Shown: positions 8,823 through 17,930, counted from the first letter of the stretch. The stretch is DNA of 64,000 nt from Clostridium sp. LS (GCF_002760435.1 NZ_AUUU01000031.1:31458-95457), one strand, 5' to 3'. The notes: a model not told the origin generated them from the letters alone. Translations and numbers: made by a program.

Positions 8823-8853
8823 ATCATATCACTTAAAGTGCGCTTTAAGTCAA
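8823..8853 (-). promoter_or_regulatory. MerR-type promoter with 19-bp spacer and embedded operator
   Basis: On the minus strand, -35 TTGACT (8848-8853) and -10 TATGAT (8823-8828) are 19 bases apart, longer than the usual 17. The spacer and the -35 edge carry the palindrome ACTTAAAG-TGCG-CTTTAAGT (8831-8850). This geometry is what MerR proteins untwist to activate transcription. Confidence 0.85.
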
Positions 8854-8875
8854 TATAGAAATTTATTTTATTTTT

Positions 8876-10285
8876 TTATTTGAATCTAATATATTGCGTT
8901 AAAGCCTTCTCAATTCTTCTAATTCCCTCTTCTATTTCCTTAATACTCAAATGCCCATATCCTAAAATAATTTCGTTCTTATGATTGCCTTTATTTATTG
9001 CATATTTTTCAACTGGGTATACTTTTACCTTTTCTTTAATAATTTCCTCTAATATTTTCTCATTAAAAGTTATATCTTCGAATTCAATTACTAAATGTAA
9101 CCCTGCCGCTTGTCCTTTAACAATATATTTATTTGAAAAATAATAATCTAAATTTTTAATTAATATCTGCCGTTTCTTTGTATATTCTTTTCTCATTTTC
9201 CATATATGCTTTTCTAGCTTTCCTTCGCTTATAAACTTTGCTAAAGCAAGTTGGGAAATAGACTCAGTATGTACATCTGTGTACATTTTTAGTTTCTTAT
9301 ATCTATCCAATAATTCTTCTGGTAATATCATGTATCCCAGCCTTAATGCTGGAGCTAAAATTTTACTAAAAGATCCGACATATATTACTTTACTAGGTTC
9401 TAATTCATAAAGTGAACTTATTGGTTGCCCCTCATAGCGGAACTCACTATCATAATCGTCCTCAATGATATAACAATTATTCTTTTCAGCAAATTTAACT
9501 AGATCTATACGCCTTTGTATAGGCATAACCCCACCTAGTGGAAACTGATGGGATGGTGTCACATATACAAATTCAACCTTACCTATTGAATTCATCATTT
9601 CCGTTTTTAATCCTTTATCATCAACAGGAATAGGATTTATTGAATATCCGCAGGATGAAATAACATTTAATAACCCATAATGAATAGGATCTTCTACTAT
9701 AACTTCTGCATTAGATTTGTATAATATCTTTGATATTAAAGATAATCCTTGTGTAGAACCTGATATAATTACTATTTGTTCTGGTTTACTCTGTATTCCC
9801 CTAGTTCTAAATAGGTATTTTGAAAGTTCTTGCCTTAGCTCAATTACTCCTTCAGGATCACAGTACCTAAATATTGAGCATGAGTTATTAATGCAAGTTT
9901 TATTAAGCAAATTTCCCCACTCCTTCTTAGGAAACATTCCTAATTCGGGTATTCCAGATCTAAAATCAATGATATCATTATCATATTCTTTTTGAATCTT
10001 GGCTGAAACAACTTGATTTTCTTTTATTGCTTCTCTTTTAAAATAAGTACCTTTTGAAACAATCGTACCTGATCCATGCCTGCTTTCAATATATCCCTCA
10101 GCCATAAGCTGCTCGTAAGCCTCCAATATAACATTCCTTGACACATTTAAGTCTTCAGAAAGCCATCTTGTTGATGGAAGTTTACTTCCTTCAACTAATT
10201 TCCCTTCCAATATAAGTAATTTTATTTGCCCATAAATCTGTCTTATAAGTGATATATCACTATGTCTATCTATGCTTAACCACAT
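8876..10285 (-). CDS. MocR-type regulator (GntR helix-turn-helix fused to aminotransferase fold)
   Basis: The 469-residue protein has a GntR-type winged helix (residues 1-75: LPSTRWLSEDLNVSRN..AYEQLMAEGYIESRHGSGT). It is joined to a class I aminotransferase domain (about 105-460). The PLP-binding lysine is kept (GSFSKILAP, Lys308), as is the DDYDSEFRY motif. MocR proteins use PLP or a PLP-amino acid adduct as effector, as PdxR and GabR do. It is divergent from an EamA exporter gene with a shared 131-base spacer, so that exporter is its most likely target. Confidence 0.9.
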   Translation of the reverse strand: MWLSIDRHSDISLIRQIYGQIKLLILEGKLVEGSKLPSTRWLSEDLNVSRNVILEAYEQLMAEGYIESRHGSGTIVSKGTYFKREAIKENQVVSAKIQKEYDNDIIDFRSGIPELGMFPKKEWGNLLNKTCINNSCSIFRYCDPEGVIELRQELSKYLFRTRGIQSKPEQIVIISGSTQGLSLISKILYKSNAEVIVEDPIHYGLLNVISSCGYSINPIPVDDKGLKTEMMNSIGKVEFVYVTPSHQFPLGGVMPIQRRIDLVKFAEKNNCYIIEDDYDSEFRYEGQPISSLYELEPSKVIYVGSFSKILAPALRLGYMILPEELLDRYKKLKMYTDVHTESISQLALAKFISEGKLEKHIWKMRKEYTKKRQILIKNLDYYFSNKYIVKGQAAGLHLVIEFEDITFNEKILEEIIKEKVKVYPVEKYAINKGNHKNEIILGYGHLSIKEIEEGIRRIEKALTQYIRFK

Positions 10286-10305
10286 TACTTAATCATCTCC
10301 TAACG

Positions 10306-10355
10306 AAAGTGGTACTGTAAAAAGCCATATTAATTGGAACTACATAAACCACTTT
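10306..10355. promoter_or_regulatory. Inverted repeat in the MocR/EamA divergent promoter region
   Basis: AAAGTGGT (10306-10313) and ACCACTTT (10348-10355) are perfect inverted arms separated by 34 bases. Nearby words CTGTAA and TTTACAG repeat the symmetry. The spacing suits a looped operator shared by both divergent genes. Binding by the MocR protein is inferred. Confidence 0.5.
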
Positions 10356-10416
10356 ACAGATGTTAATATTATAAAATAAACACCACAAACTTACAATGAT
10401 AGAAGGAGAATCCAAA

Positions 10417-11325
10417 ATGAAAGATAAACTTAGTGCATATCTAGAACTAACCTTAGCAATGATTATAGCTGGCAGCTCAGTTGTGGCAAGTAAATTGCTA
10501 GTTAAAACCTTGCCTGTTTTCTTAGCTTCAGAATTGAGCCTTATGATAGCGTTAATTATACTGGTGCCTTTAACTTATAAAATAAAAAAAGAAATCCCTA
10601 AAATTAATAAGAGAACAATGCTTATATTGTTTCTTCAATCTATTACTGGAATTTGCTTATTTAGAGCTCTACTTTTTTTCGGATTAAAATTTACATCCGC
10701 AGTTGAAAGTGGATTAGTAACTAGCACTACCCCAGCTATAATTGGGATATTAGCTTTTTTTATATTAAAAGAAAAACTATATTTAAACAGAATTCTAGGA
10801 ATTGTGTTTGTTGTTATAGGGATATTACTCGTAAATTTTTACAACTTATTTATCTTACCTATGAGTAATATAAACTCTATTAAAGGAACTATATTGGTGT
10901 TTTTAGCAGTAATATGTGAAGCTCTTTTTTCCATATTAAGCAAGAAAAATGCATTTCCAATACCACCAATATATAGAACAACACTAATTACAATGTTTTC
11001 AGTTGTATGTTTCATGCCATTTGCGCTACATGATTTTCTATCCTTTGATTTTTGTAATTTTAACACGACAGCATACCTATCTATTGGATATTATGGATTA
11101 TTTGTTTGCGTAATTTCGTATATACTATGGTTTAAAGGAATTGCAAAAGTAGATGCAAGTAATGCTGCTGTATTTACAGGAGTTATGCCACTCAGTAGCA
11201 TTTTGCTCTCCGGAATAGTATTAAGAGAAGAAATTTTACCAATTCATATTATCAGTCTTATATTCGTACTTCTAGGAATTTATCTTTCTTGCTCCAATGT
11301 ATTAATTGGAATTGAAACCAAATAA
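10417..11325 (+). CDS. EamA/DMT family transporter
   Basis: The 302-residue membrane protein has the ten-helix, two-EamA-repeat layout of drug/metabolite exporters. The first repeat includes FRALLFFGLKFTSAVESGL, and the second ends in VFTGVMPLSSILLSGIVL with the usual REEI turn. It likely exports an amino acid, a vitamin-like compound or another small metabolite. The ATG at 10417 is preceded by AGAAGGAGAATCC. A MocR regulator is divergently encoded, and such pairs often serve export of amino acids or pyridoxal-linked metabolites; that link is inference. Confidence 0.85.
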   Translation: MKDKLSAYLELTLAMIIAGSSVVASKLLVKTLPVFLASELSLMIALIILVPLTYKIKKEIPKINKRTMLILFLQSITGICLFRALLFFGLKFTSAVESGLVTSTTPAIIGILAFFILKEKLYLNRILGIVFVVIGILLVNFYNLFILPMSNINSIKGTILVFLAVICEALFSILSKKNAFPIPPIYRTTLITMFSVVCFMPFALHDFLSFDFCNFNTTAYLSIGYYGLFVCVISYILWFKGIAKVDASNAAVFTGVMPLSSILLSGIVLREEILPIHIISLIFVLLGIYLSCSNVLIGIETK

Positions 11326-11371
11326 AAAATAGTAGGAGTTAAACTAAAACTGTTTTACTTCTACTATTTTT
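11325..11371. terminator. Bidirectional terminator between EamA gene and amino-acid ABC operon
   Basis: Arms AAAAATAGTAG (11325-11335) and CTACTATTTTT (11361-11371), with further pairing inside, give a strong hairpin with T-rich sides on both strands. It separates two convergent transcription units. Confidence 0.8.
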
Positions 11372-11406
11372 CCACTTGAAATAAATATATTAATTTTTAT
11401 CTAATC

Positions 11407-12039
11407 TTAATACTCAGTTCTAATAGTCCTCACACAACATGATATTGCAAAATTTACTATGAAATACGTTGCTGCTATAGTTCCAAACAACAAGAATATC
11501 TGAAAAGATGAAACAAAACTTCCCATAAGAATCATGCCTTTTCCTGTAAATTCTTCTATTCCAACTGCCCATAAAAAAGATGTATCTTTTATTACAGTAA
11601 TTGCTTGAGATAAAAAAGTCGGAACACAACGCCTAAAGCTTTGAGGTAATATTATATATCTTAACGTCTGAAACTTTGAAAATCCCTGGGAATATGCTGC
11701 TTCATACTGTCCCTTATTTATAGAATTCATACCACCTCTAAATATTTCAGCCATAGCAGCTGAAGTAAATAATGTAAAAGAGAGGATTCCTGAATTCATA
11801 GGTTTTATAGGAACTAAAAACCTAATAGCTAAAATCCATAATAAGTTTGGTGTATTTCTAAAAATTTCTATATATATTGTTGCAATTTTTCCTAAAATCC
11901 CTTTTGAATGATTTCTTAACACTGCAAGAATTGTTCCAAAAAACACGCTTAATATAATTGATAGAAATGCTATTATTAAAGTCAATTCCATTCCCTGCAA
12001 AAGAAAGGATACATTAGCTTGATTAAATACACTTGACAT
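11407..12039 (-). CDS. Polar amino-acid ABC transporter permease
   Basis: The 210-residue permease of the HisM/GlnP family has about five membrane helices. It carries the EAA loop (GQYEAAYSQGFSKFQTLRYIILPQS) that docks on the ATPase. It lies 2 bases downstream of a second permease and is the last gene of the binding-protein-dependent uptake operon. Substrate is most likely glutamine, glutamate or aspartate, given the operon's binding protein and the GlnKL-type system upstream. Confidence 0.88.
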   Translation of the reverse strand: MSSVFNQANVSFLLQGMELTLIIAFLSIILSVFFGTILAVLRNHSKGILGKIATIYIEIFRNTPNLLWILAIRFLVPIKPMNSGILSFTLFTSAAMAEIFRGGMNSINKGQYEAAYSQGFSKFQTLRYIILPQSFRRCVPTFLSQAITVIKDTSFLWAVGIEEFTGKGMILMGSFVSSFQIFLLFGTIAATYFIVNFAISCCVRTIRTEY

Positions 12040-12041
12040 TA

Positions 12042-12770
12042 TTATAGCCCCCCTTCTACTACAGCAGTTTGTCCTGATATAGAATCTTCAACCTTTATTA
12101 AAGCCTTCTTTTTTTCTCTAAGTTCAAGTTTTCTTGAAAGCATTGCCAATGGATAACAAATCACAAAATAAAGTGCACCAGTTATAACATACGCAGGACC
12201 ATAGTACATATTTGCACTAGACCACGAATCTGCTGTGTACATTAAATCTCCACCTGCAATCATAGCCAATACAGAAGTATTTTTTATCAAATTTACCATT
12301 TGATTTGCAAGCGGTGGTATTATTATCTTTATGGTTTGAGGTAATATTATATATCTCATAGTTTGAATATGTGAAAATCCTTGTGACTTAGCAGCCTCAA
12401 ATTGTCCTTTTGATATTGATGTTATACCAGTTCTTACAACTTCTGCAATATATGCACCATGATAAACTCCAACTCCAAGTATTCCTATTAAAAATACTGG
12501 CAGTACAATCTTTGCATATGGCAATCCATTAAATAGAAAGAATACTTGTATTACAAGAGGTGTATTTTGAATTACCTCTACATATATTCTGCATATAATC
12601 TTAAAAATCTTAATTTTACTTGTAGAAAGTACTCCAAAGATAGTTCCAAGTATTAGGGCTAATATAAGTCCTAATATTGAAACCTCAAGTGTTGTTACAA
12701 ATCCCTCAAAAAATATGTTAAAGTCTTTAAAAAGTGCTTCCCATTTAAATATTGAAAAAGGTCCATTCAT
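12042..12770 (-). CDS. Polar amino-acid ABC transporter permease
   Basis: The 242-residue HisM/GlnP family permease carries the EAA loop (GQFEAAKSQGFSHIQTMRYIILPQT) and five or six membrane helices. It forms a heterodimer with the permease encoded 2 bases downstream. Its start codon overlaps the binding-protein stop by one base. The C-terminal tail past the last helix (residues about 215-242) is charged and cytoplasmic. Confidence 0.88.
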   Translation of the reverse strand: MNGPFSIFKWEALFKDFNIFFEGFVTTLEVSILGLILALILGTIFGVLSTSKIKIFKIICRIYVEVIQNTPLVIQVFFLFNGLPYAKIVLPVFLIGILGVGVYHGAYIAEVVRTGITSISKGQFEAAKSQGFSHIQTMRYIILPQTIKIIIPPLANQMVNLIKNTSVLAMIAGGDLMYTADSWSSANMYYGPAYVITGALYFVICYPLAMLSRKLELREKKKALIKVEDSISGQTAVVEGGL

Positions 12771-13588
12771 TACTTAATATCCCACTTTTTAATTAATTTA
12801 TCTAATTCCCCTGAACTCTTCATATCATTTATAACTTCATTTATTACTTTAGCAAGTTCAGTATTGTCTTTTTTACTTGCAATACCATATTCTTGAGGAT
12901 TATATCTATCATCTAATATTACTGTTGAATCATCAACATATCCATTTAAAATAGAAGCATCAACTGCAAAACAATCAATTCTGCCCGAATCTAGTGCTGT
13001 TTTAAGTTCTGGATATCCACCAAGTTCAGAAAATTTAAGAGTAATTCCTTGCTTTTCAGCTTCCTTTTGTAACGCATCCTTAGTTGTTGAGCTTTGAGCT
13101 ACACCAATAGTCTTTCCGTTTAAATCTTTGAGTGATGATGCGCCAAGACTCTTTTTAACAAGTAATCCAATACCATCCTTTACATACGGATCTGAAAAAT
13201 TATAGCTCTTTTTTCTTTCATCAGTTATTGTAAATGTAGCCGCAACCATATCTATTTCTCCATTATCAAGAAGCGGTCCTCTTGTTTTAGCTGTTACCCC
13301 TTGGAATTCTACCTTATTTTCATCACCTAAGATTTTTTTTGCTATTGCTTTTGATAAATCAATTTCTAAACCTTCCATTTCACCTGTTTTAGGATTCTTA
13401 TAACCATATTTAGGCACATCTACTTTTACTCCTACCTTCAATACTCCTCTATCTTTTATAGCTTGTATTTCTTTTGCTTCAGTTGTATTTACTCCTGCAC
13501 TGCTTTGTGTTGATGGAGTTGAACTACAACCTGCCATCATTATACATATACCTAATCCTAACGCTAAAAATACTTTTCTTAACTTCAT
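12770..13588 (-). CDS. Amino-acid ABC transporter substrate-binding lipoprotein
   Basis: The 272-residue lipoprotein has a signal peptide with lipobox IMMAGC (lipid-anchored Cys21). A bacterial extracellular solute-binding domain of family 3 follows (ADFT-like segments VAATFTITDERKKSYNFSDPY). Relatives bind glutamine, glutamate or aspartate. It belongs to the same operon as the ATPase upstream and two permeases downstream. The neighbouring GlnK/GlnL system favours glutamine or glutamate, but ligand identity needs binding data. Confidence 0.88.
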   Translation of the reverse strand: MKLRKVFLALGLGICIMMAGCSSTPSTQSSAGVNTTEAKEIQAIKDRGVLKVGVKVDVPKYGYKNPKTGEMEGLEIDLSKAIAKKILGDENKVEFQGVTAKTRGPLLDNGEIDMVAATFTITDERKKSYNFSDPYVKDGIGLLVKKSLGASSLKDLNGKTIGVAQSSTTKDALQKEAEKQGITLKFSELGGYPELKTALDSGRIDCFAVDASILNGYVDDSTVILDDRYNPQEYGIASKKDNTELAKVINEVINDMKSSGELDKLIKKWDIK

Positions 13589-13634
13589 CTATTTATCCCC
13601 CTATTTTCATTACTTTTATGTAAAATTTGATTTG

Positions 13635-14357
13635 TTATCTAATAACCTTATTTAAAAAAGCTTTTGTTCTCTCATTCTTTGGATTTGAGAAAAATTCTTT
13701 TGGTGGAGCCTCTTCAATAATCTGACCACCATCCATGAATACAACTCTATCTGCAACTTGTTTCGCAAATCCCATTTCATGAGTTACAACAACCATTGTT
13801 ATATTTTCTTTAGATAAGCCGACTAGGACATCCAACACTTCTTGAATCATTTCTGGATCTAATGCTGATGTAGGTTCATCAAATAACATTATTTTAGGAT
13901 GCATATTAAGTGCTCTCGCAATTGCAACCCTTTGTTGTTGTCCCCCCGATAATTGGTTTGGATAAGAATCTGCCTTTTCCTTTAAACCTACTCTTTCTAA
14001 ATACTTTCTCCCTGATTCTTCTGCTTCTTTTTTGCTTACCTTTTGAAGTTTTATAGGTGCTAAAGTTAAGTTTTCTAATACGGTCATATGTGGATACAAG
14101 TTAAATTGCTGAAAAACCATTGCAGTAGACTGCCTTACTTTAGCCAAATCTTTTTTCAAGCTCAAGTCATACTCATCTACAATAACTTTTCCAGAAGTAG
14201 GTTCCTCTAAATAATTAATACATCTAATAAGAGTCGATTTTCCAGATCCACTTGGTCCTATTACAACTAACTTTTCTCCTTCATTAACAGTTAAGTTTAC
14301 ATTTTTTAAAACATGAACATCCCCAAAATTTTTAACTACGTTTTCTAGCCTAATCAT
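13635..14357 (-). CDS. glnQ: Polar amino-acid ABC transporter ATPase, GlnQ type
   Basis: The 240-residue ATPase is typical of GlnQ/HisP: Walker [10 protein letters not shown] (residues 34-42), Q-loop [11 protein letters not shown], signature SGGQQQR and Walker [12 protein letters not shown]. It is the first gene of the four-gene uptake operon and starts after AAAGGGGGG. Its 127-base leader holds a strong promoter, a small hairpin and then an intrinsic terminator, which suggests control by transcription attenuation. The gene symbol reflects family type, not proven substrate. Confidence 0.88.
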   Translation of the reverse strand: MIRLENVVKNFGDVHVLKNVNLTVNEGEKLVVIGPSGSGKSTLIRCINYLEEPTSGKVIVDEYDLSLKKDLAKVRQSTAMVFQQFNLYPHMTVLENLTLAPIKLQKVSKKEAEESGRKYLERVGLKEKADSYPNQLSGGQQQRVAIARALNMHPKIMLFDEPTSALDPEMIQEVLDVLVGLSKENITMVVVTHEMGFAKQVADRVVFMDGGQIIEEAPPKEFFSNPKNERTKAFLNKVIR

Positions 14358-14430
14358 CTATTGCCCCCCTTTTATTTAAACTTTTATTTCAAATCGAATA
14401 ATAGTTATCACATAATAGATTTTGTTGTAT

Positions 14431-14463
14431 AAAAAAAGAGCCTTGGCATATACACCAAAGCTC
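14431..14463 (-). terminator. Intrinsic terminator inside the glnQ leader
   Basis: On the minus strand GAGCUUUGG pairs with CCAAGGCUC (14455-14463 with 14438-14446, one G-U pair). The loop has 8 bases and a run of seven U follows (14431-14437). It lies downstream of the promoter at 14491-14519 and 73 bases before the glnQ start. It can therefore attenuate glnQ as well as stop readthrough from the two-component genes. Confidence 0.85.
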
Positions 14464-14473
14464 CTTCGCTTTT
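14458..14473 (-). promoter_or_regulatory. Candidate antiterminator hairpin in the glnQ leader
   Basis: AAAGC-GAAGGA-GCUUU forms a 5-bp stem with a six-base loop. Its 3' arm (GCUUU) is part of the terminator's 5' arm, so the two structures exclude each other. The loop has G at position 4, as ANTAR targets do, but G rather than A at position 1. Recognition by the ANTAR protein at 46486-47046 is a hypothesis. Confidence 0.4.
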
Positions 14474-14490
14474 TCATAAATCTTAGATAG

Positions 14491-14519
14491 ATTATATATT
14501 TTAAGAGTATTTTATTCAA
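14491..14519 (-). promoter_or_regulatory. Promoter of the amino-acid ABC operon
   Basis: -35 TTGAAT (14514-14519) and -10 TATAAT (14491-14496) are 17 bases apart on the minus strand. Start of transcription is expected near 14484, upstream of the leader hairpins. Confidence 0.8.
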
Positions 14520-14566
14520 TAGATTTAAGCATTCTGTGTTTTCTGTAGTTTATTGTAGTTTGTATA

Positions 14567-15457
14567 CTAATTTAATATTTTAATTAATATACCTTCAATA
14601 AATTTTTTAGTATTTATTTTTCCCTGTTTTGTTGAAGACTGCTTGAGAGATCTCATTTCCTGTTTTATTTGTTTAATCTCAAAAAGGGATGAAGAATATT
14701 CTTTGTATATGTTATTATTTAGATCTTCAATTCCTAAACTAGCTATAGATGTCATTGCCTTGGTAATCGTTCTTCTAATACGCTGTTCCATAGCTCTACA
14801 ATTAATAGCTGCAAGTTCCTTACCATATAATTCTCTTGCAACTTCCATATAAACTTCTTTTAGCTGATATGGCTTAGATGGATTTATTTTCTTTTTATCA
14901 ATTATATTTAATATTACAAGCTTTAACTCATCTACACCAGCAGTTCCTACTATATTAACATCCGAAAATATTCTTAACAGCTTATCTTCAGCAGAGGAAT
15001 AACTTGTATCATTTTGTACTTCTTTAGTCTTTTCAATATTGTCAGGAAAAATCACGCTTTTTATCATTAATATAGATTTTTCTAATTCAACTTGCTTTTT
15101 TACATTCTTAATAACACTAATTGTTTCAATCATATTAATCGGCTTATTAATGTAAAAAAGTACTCCGCTTTTATAAGCATTAGAAATCATTTCGCCTTCC
15201 TCTACTTGAGATAACATTATAATTTTACCTTTAAATCCACTTTCATATGAGTTTTTTACAATTTCTATACCATCTACTTCCGGTAATAACAAATCAACTA
15301 ATACAATGTCAGGATTTAATTTGGTTATTATATCTTTTGCATCTTTTCCTGAATTTAAAATTGATAAAACTTTTCCTAAGTTATTCTTTTTAATTGTCTG
15401 TTCTAAAATTTTGCATATCGCTATATCATCATCGATAATTACAAATGTTGTTTCCAT
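14567..15457 (-). CDS. Response regulator, GlnL/YcbB type
   Basis: The 296-residue regulator has an N-terminal receiver (IIDDD pocket, phosphoacceptor Asp55 in VLVDLLLPEVDG, Lys in INKPIN). A C-terminal YcbB-type DNA-binding domain follows (about residues 160-260, including LYGKELAAINCRAMEQRIRR). In Bacillus subtilis, GlnL with GlnK controls glutamine use. The gene lies 24 bases downstream of its kinase and just upstream of the amino-acid ABC operon, the natural target. The last 35 residues form a basic tail. Confidence 0.82.
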   Translation of the reverse strand: METTFVIIDDDIAICKILEQTIKKNNLGKVLSILNSGKDAKDIITKLNPDIVLVDLLLPEVDGIEIVKNSYESGFKGKIIMLSQVEEGEMISNAYKSGVLFYINKPINMIETISVIKNVKKQVELEKSILMIKSVIFPDNIEKTKEVQNDTSYSSAEDKLLRIFSDVNIVGTAGVDELKLVILNIIDKKKINPSKPYQLKEVYMEVARELYGKELAAINCRAMEQRIRRTITKAMTSIASLGIEDLNNNIYKEYSSSLFEIKQIKQEMRSLKQSSTKQGKINTKKFIEGILIKILN

Positions 15458-15481
15458 AAATACTCCCTTAATATAAATTCT

Positions 15482-16744
15482 TTATAAACTTAATATTGGT
15501 ATATTAATCACAAATGTGGTTCCAATATTAGAATTACTTTTAACTTCTATTGTTCCACCTAAATCCTCCAAAAGATTTTTAACGTGGCACAACCCTATTC
15601 CCGAAGACATTGCTCCAGTATTCTTATCAAATTTAGTAGAAAATCCGATGTTGAATATATATGGTAATACTTCTTCATCGATGCCTGTCCCATCATCTGA
15701 AACCTTAAGCATCAATGCTTTTTCTAAAACTTTCCCTGTTACACTAATTGTATTTTTATAATTACATGCTTCAATAGCATTGATAACTAAATTATTTAAA
15801 ATTGCAAAAATATCGTAATATCTTTTAATTGAGCAATCTTTTTCTAATTTAAATTCTATAAAAATGCTAGAATTAATACTATCTACCTGTCTTTTTGTAC
15901 TATCTTCTATTATAGAAAAAATTTCTGAAATAGTCATGTATTCTGCTTTTTCAACATTTTCTACTAATTGATTTATTCCTCTAAGAACCCTATCATTATT
16001 TTTACGGATCTCATGAGCATTCTGAGCAATAGCTAAAGCTTTAGTTGAAAATTCTGATTTACCTTTATTTATTTCATACAAATCATATGCTTCCTTCATT
16101 ACTTTATTTAAATCATGCGTGGATTTTTGCAAATAGAATGCTTCAGCATATATTTTAGAAACCATTAAATTTAGCTCAGCGTAACGATTTTGGTGCTCTG
16201 AATTTTTAATATATAACTTCTGATAATTGTATAATAAGTAAGCAGAACATTGAATAAATGCTCGAATGAGGCCTGTAACTATAATCACTTCCATTGTTGA
16301 TATAGAAAACATATTCCTAATTTCTATTTCTATAACATTGCATATTATATCAAAAGAGGTTAAAGAAAAATATAAATACATTATGGATTTATTTTTCTTA
16401 TTCAACGGAAATATTGTGCCTAAAATTCCATAAGAAATATAAAAAATGGCAGCTGGTATAAATTGCAATATAATATCATTTGAATAACTGGAAGAAGTTA
16501 TTATTAACCCCATACTTCTGATGAATGCTGTTAAAATTCCCGCTATTACTCCTATTATAAATGGGTATATATTTTCAGATATGGAAAAAACAAAACCTAT
16601 TACAATGACTCCAGCTCCCAAAACGAACTTATTGCTAAAAGGATATATATATATTTGTGCAAAAATGCTAATTATAATAGAAAGTATTATACTGTTTTTA
16701 ATACAAATTTTAGTTTTTGCTGTTAACTTTATTTTATCTTTCAT
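15482..16744 (-). CDS. Sensor histidine kinase, GlnK/YcbA type
   Basis: The 420-residue kinase has about six N-terminal membrane helices (residues 15-175) with no obvious extracellular domain. A dimerisation helix follows with a probable phospho-His in LQKSTHDLNK (His210). The ATPase domain has an N-box (NNLVINAIEA), G1 (SDDGTGID) and G2 (SSGIGLCHVKNL). The partner is the GlnL-type regulator immediately downstream. The pair resembles the glutamine-sensing GlnKL system; the sensed compound is inferred from this and from the adjacent amino-acid transporter. Confidence 0.82.
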   Translation of the reverse strand: MKDKIKLTAKTKICIKNSIILSIIISIFAQIYIYPFSNKFVLGAGVIVIGFVFSISENIYPFIIGVIAGILTAFIRSMGLIITSSSYSNDIILQFIPAAIFYISYGILGTIFPLNKKNKSIMYLYFSLTSFDIICNVIEIEIRNMFSISTMEVIIVTGLIRAFIQCSAYLLYNYQKLYIKNSEHQNRYAELNLMVSKIYAEAFYLQKSTHDLNKVMKEAYDLYEINKGKSEFSTKALAIAQNAHEIRKNNDRVLRGINQLVENVEKAEYMTISEIFSIIEDSTKRQVDSINSSIFIEFKLEKDCSIKRYYDIFAILNNLVINAIEACNYKNTISVTGKVLEKALMLKVSDDGTGIDEEVLPYIFNIGFSTKFDKNTGAMSSGIGLCHVKNLLEDLGGTIEVKSNSNIGTTFVINIPILSL

Positions 16745-16833
16745 TTTGTTATTCCTTTATCATTAATTTATAACCATTATTATCCTTTACTTATAGAAGA
16801 TAATACACTTATATAAATTCCAAGTCAAATAAA

Positions 16834-16862
16834 AAAGGTATCTACATAAATGTAATACCTTT
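16834..16862 (-). terminator. Intrinsic terminator after azlD
   Basis: Arms AAAGGTAT (16834-16841) and ATACCTTT (16855-16862) with a 13-base loop, then a T-rich run on the minus strand, lie 17 bases past the azlD stop. Confidence 0.75.
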
Positions 16863-16878
16863 AATCTAATCCTCGTTA

Positions 16879-17199
16879 TTAATATAGAAATCTTAAAACT
16901 GCAATTGATATAATTCCTACAACTACTGTTAATAATAACTCATTTTTTTTAATAGCAACTAATATTGTTGGTATTGCAGCTATTAACTCCAAAAAATTCC
17001 CATCGATTGAAAACTTATTATCTACTGTAAAAAGTTCTACCGCTATTAAAGCCGCTAAAATTGATATTGGTATATATGTTAAGAATTCTTCAACTCTCTT
17101 ATTTAATTTAATCTTTGATAATATAGTTATAGGGAGTATTCTTGGAAGTACAGTTACAATACATCCCCCTAGAATGACACTCCATACATAATAATTCAT
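16879..17199 (-). CDS. azlD: Branched-chain amino-acid exporter subunit AzlD
   Basis: The 106-residue membrane protein has about four helices and the AzlD-family opening with VTVLPRILP, followed by a conserved VEEFLTYIP segment. It forms the exporter of branched-chain amino acids and analogues together with AzlC, whose gene overlaps by 4 bases. It is last in the operon, with a terminator 17 bases downstream. Confidence 0.9.
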   Translation of the reverse strand: MNYYVWSVILGGCIVTVLPRILPITILSKIKLNKRVEEFLTYIPISILAALIAVELFTVDNKFSIDGNFLELIAAIPTILVAIKKNELLLTVVVGIISIAVLRFLY

Positions 17200-17930
17200 T
17201 CCTTAATCACCACCCCAATTAATGCACCACTGGTCGCTGCTATAATTACACCGATGCTAGTTGAAACAAATTTCGTGCTGATTATAAGTATAATTACTGC
17301 AGTAAAAATTATTATTATTGCTTTTTTTATTTTTAAGTTTACCCTTATAGCTGAAATCAGTAATCCTATAAACATAGCTGCTAATGCAAAATCTAAGCCA
17401 AAAGCTTTGTAGTCTGGGATAACACTTCCTAAAAGAACCCCAACCCCTGTAGCCATAATCCAATTTATATATGCAGTAATATTTAATCCAATCATCCATA
17501 AATTATTAATTTTATTTTTCCTAATTCCTTCTTCGGATGCTACTGCAAAAGTTTCATCAGTTAACAGTACACCAATAAAGAGATTTTTTAGCAATGAGTT
17601 TTTCTTAAAATATGGTGCAATTGATGCACTCATAAATAGATGCCTAAAGTTAACAAAAAAGATAGTAAATATTATACTTGGCACTGACGCTGATGATAAA
17701 ATCATGCTTGAAGCAATAAACTGAGACGATCCTCCATAAACAAATGCGCTCATCCCCATGGCTTCCCAAATTGTTAATCCACATGATTTTCCTAAAACTC
17801 CACAGGCAAGTCCTAAACTTAAATATCCAAAAATAGTTGGAATGCAGTCTTTTATTCCTTTAATAAAGTGATCCAAATTATTTTTTTCTTCTTCTTTGTA
17901 CGAATTATCTGGTATTTTCCCCAATTCCAT
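17196..17930 (-). CDS. azlC: Branched-chain amino-acid exporter subunit AzlC
   Basis: The 244-residue membrane protein matches AzlC: the N-terminal GYLSLGLACGVLGKSCGL segment, then FVYGGSSQFIASSMI and NFRHLFMSASI. It is the large subunit of the AzlCD exporter. The start follows GGGGGCATTTT. The gene is divergent from an XRE-cupin regulator with repeated TTGTACGTTATA words between them, so that regulator probably represses azlCD. Confidence 0.92.
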   Translation of the reverse strand: MELGKIPDNSYKEEEKNNLDHFIKGIKDCIPTIFGYLSLGLACGVLGKSCGLTIWEAMGMSAFVYGGSSQFIASSMILSSASVPSIIFTIFFVNFRHLFMSASIAPYFKKNSLLKNLFIGVLLTDETFAVASEEGIRKNKINNLWMIGLNITAYINWIMATGVGVLLGSVIPDYKAFGLDFALAAMFIGLLISAIRVNLKIKKAIIIIFTAVIILIISTKFVSTSIGVIIAATSGALIGVVIKE

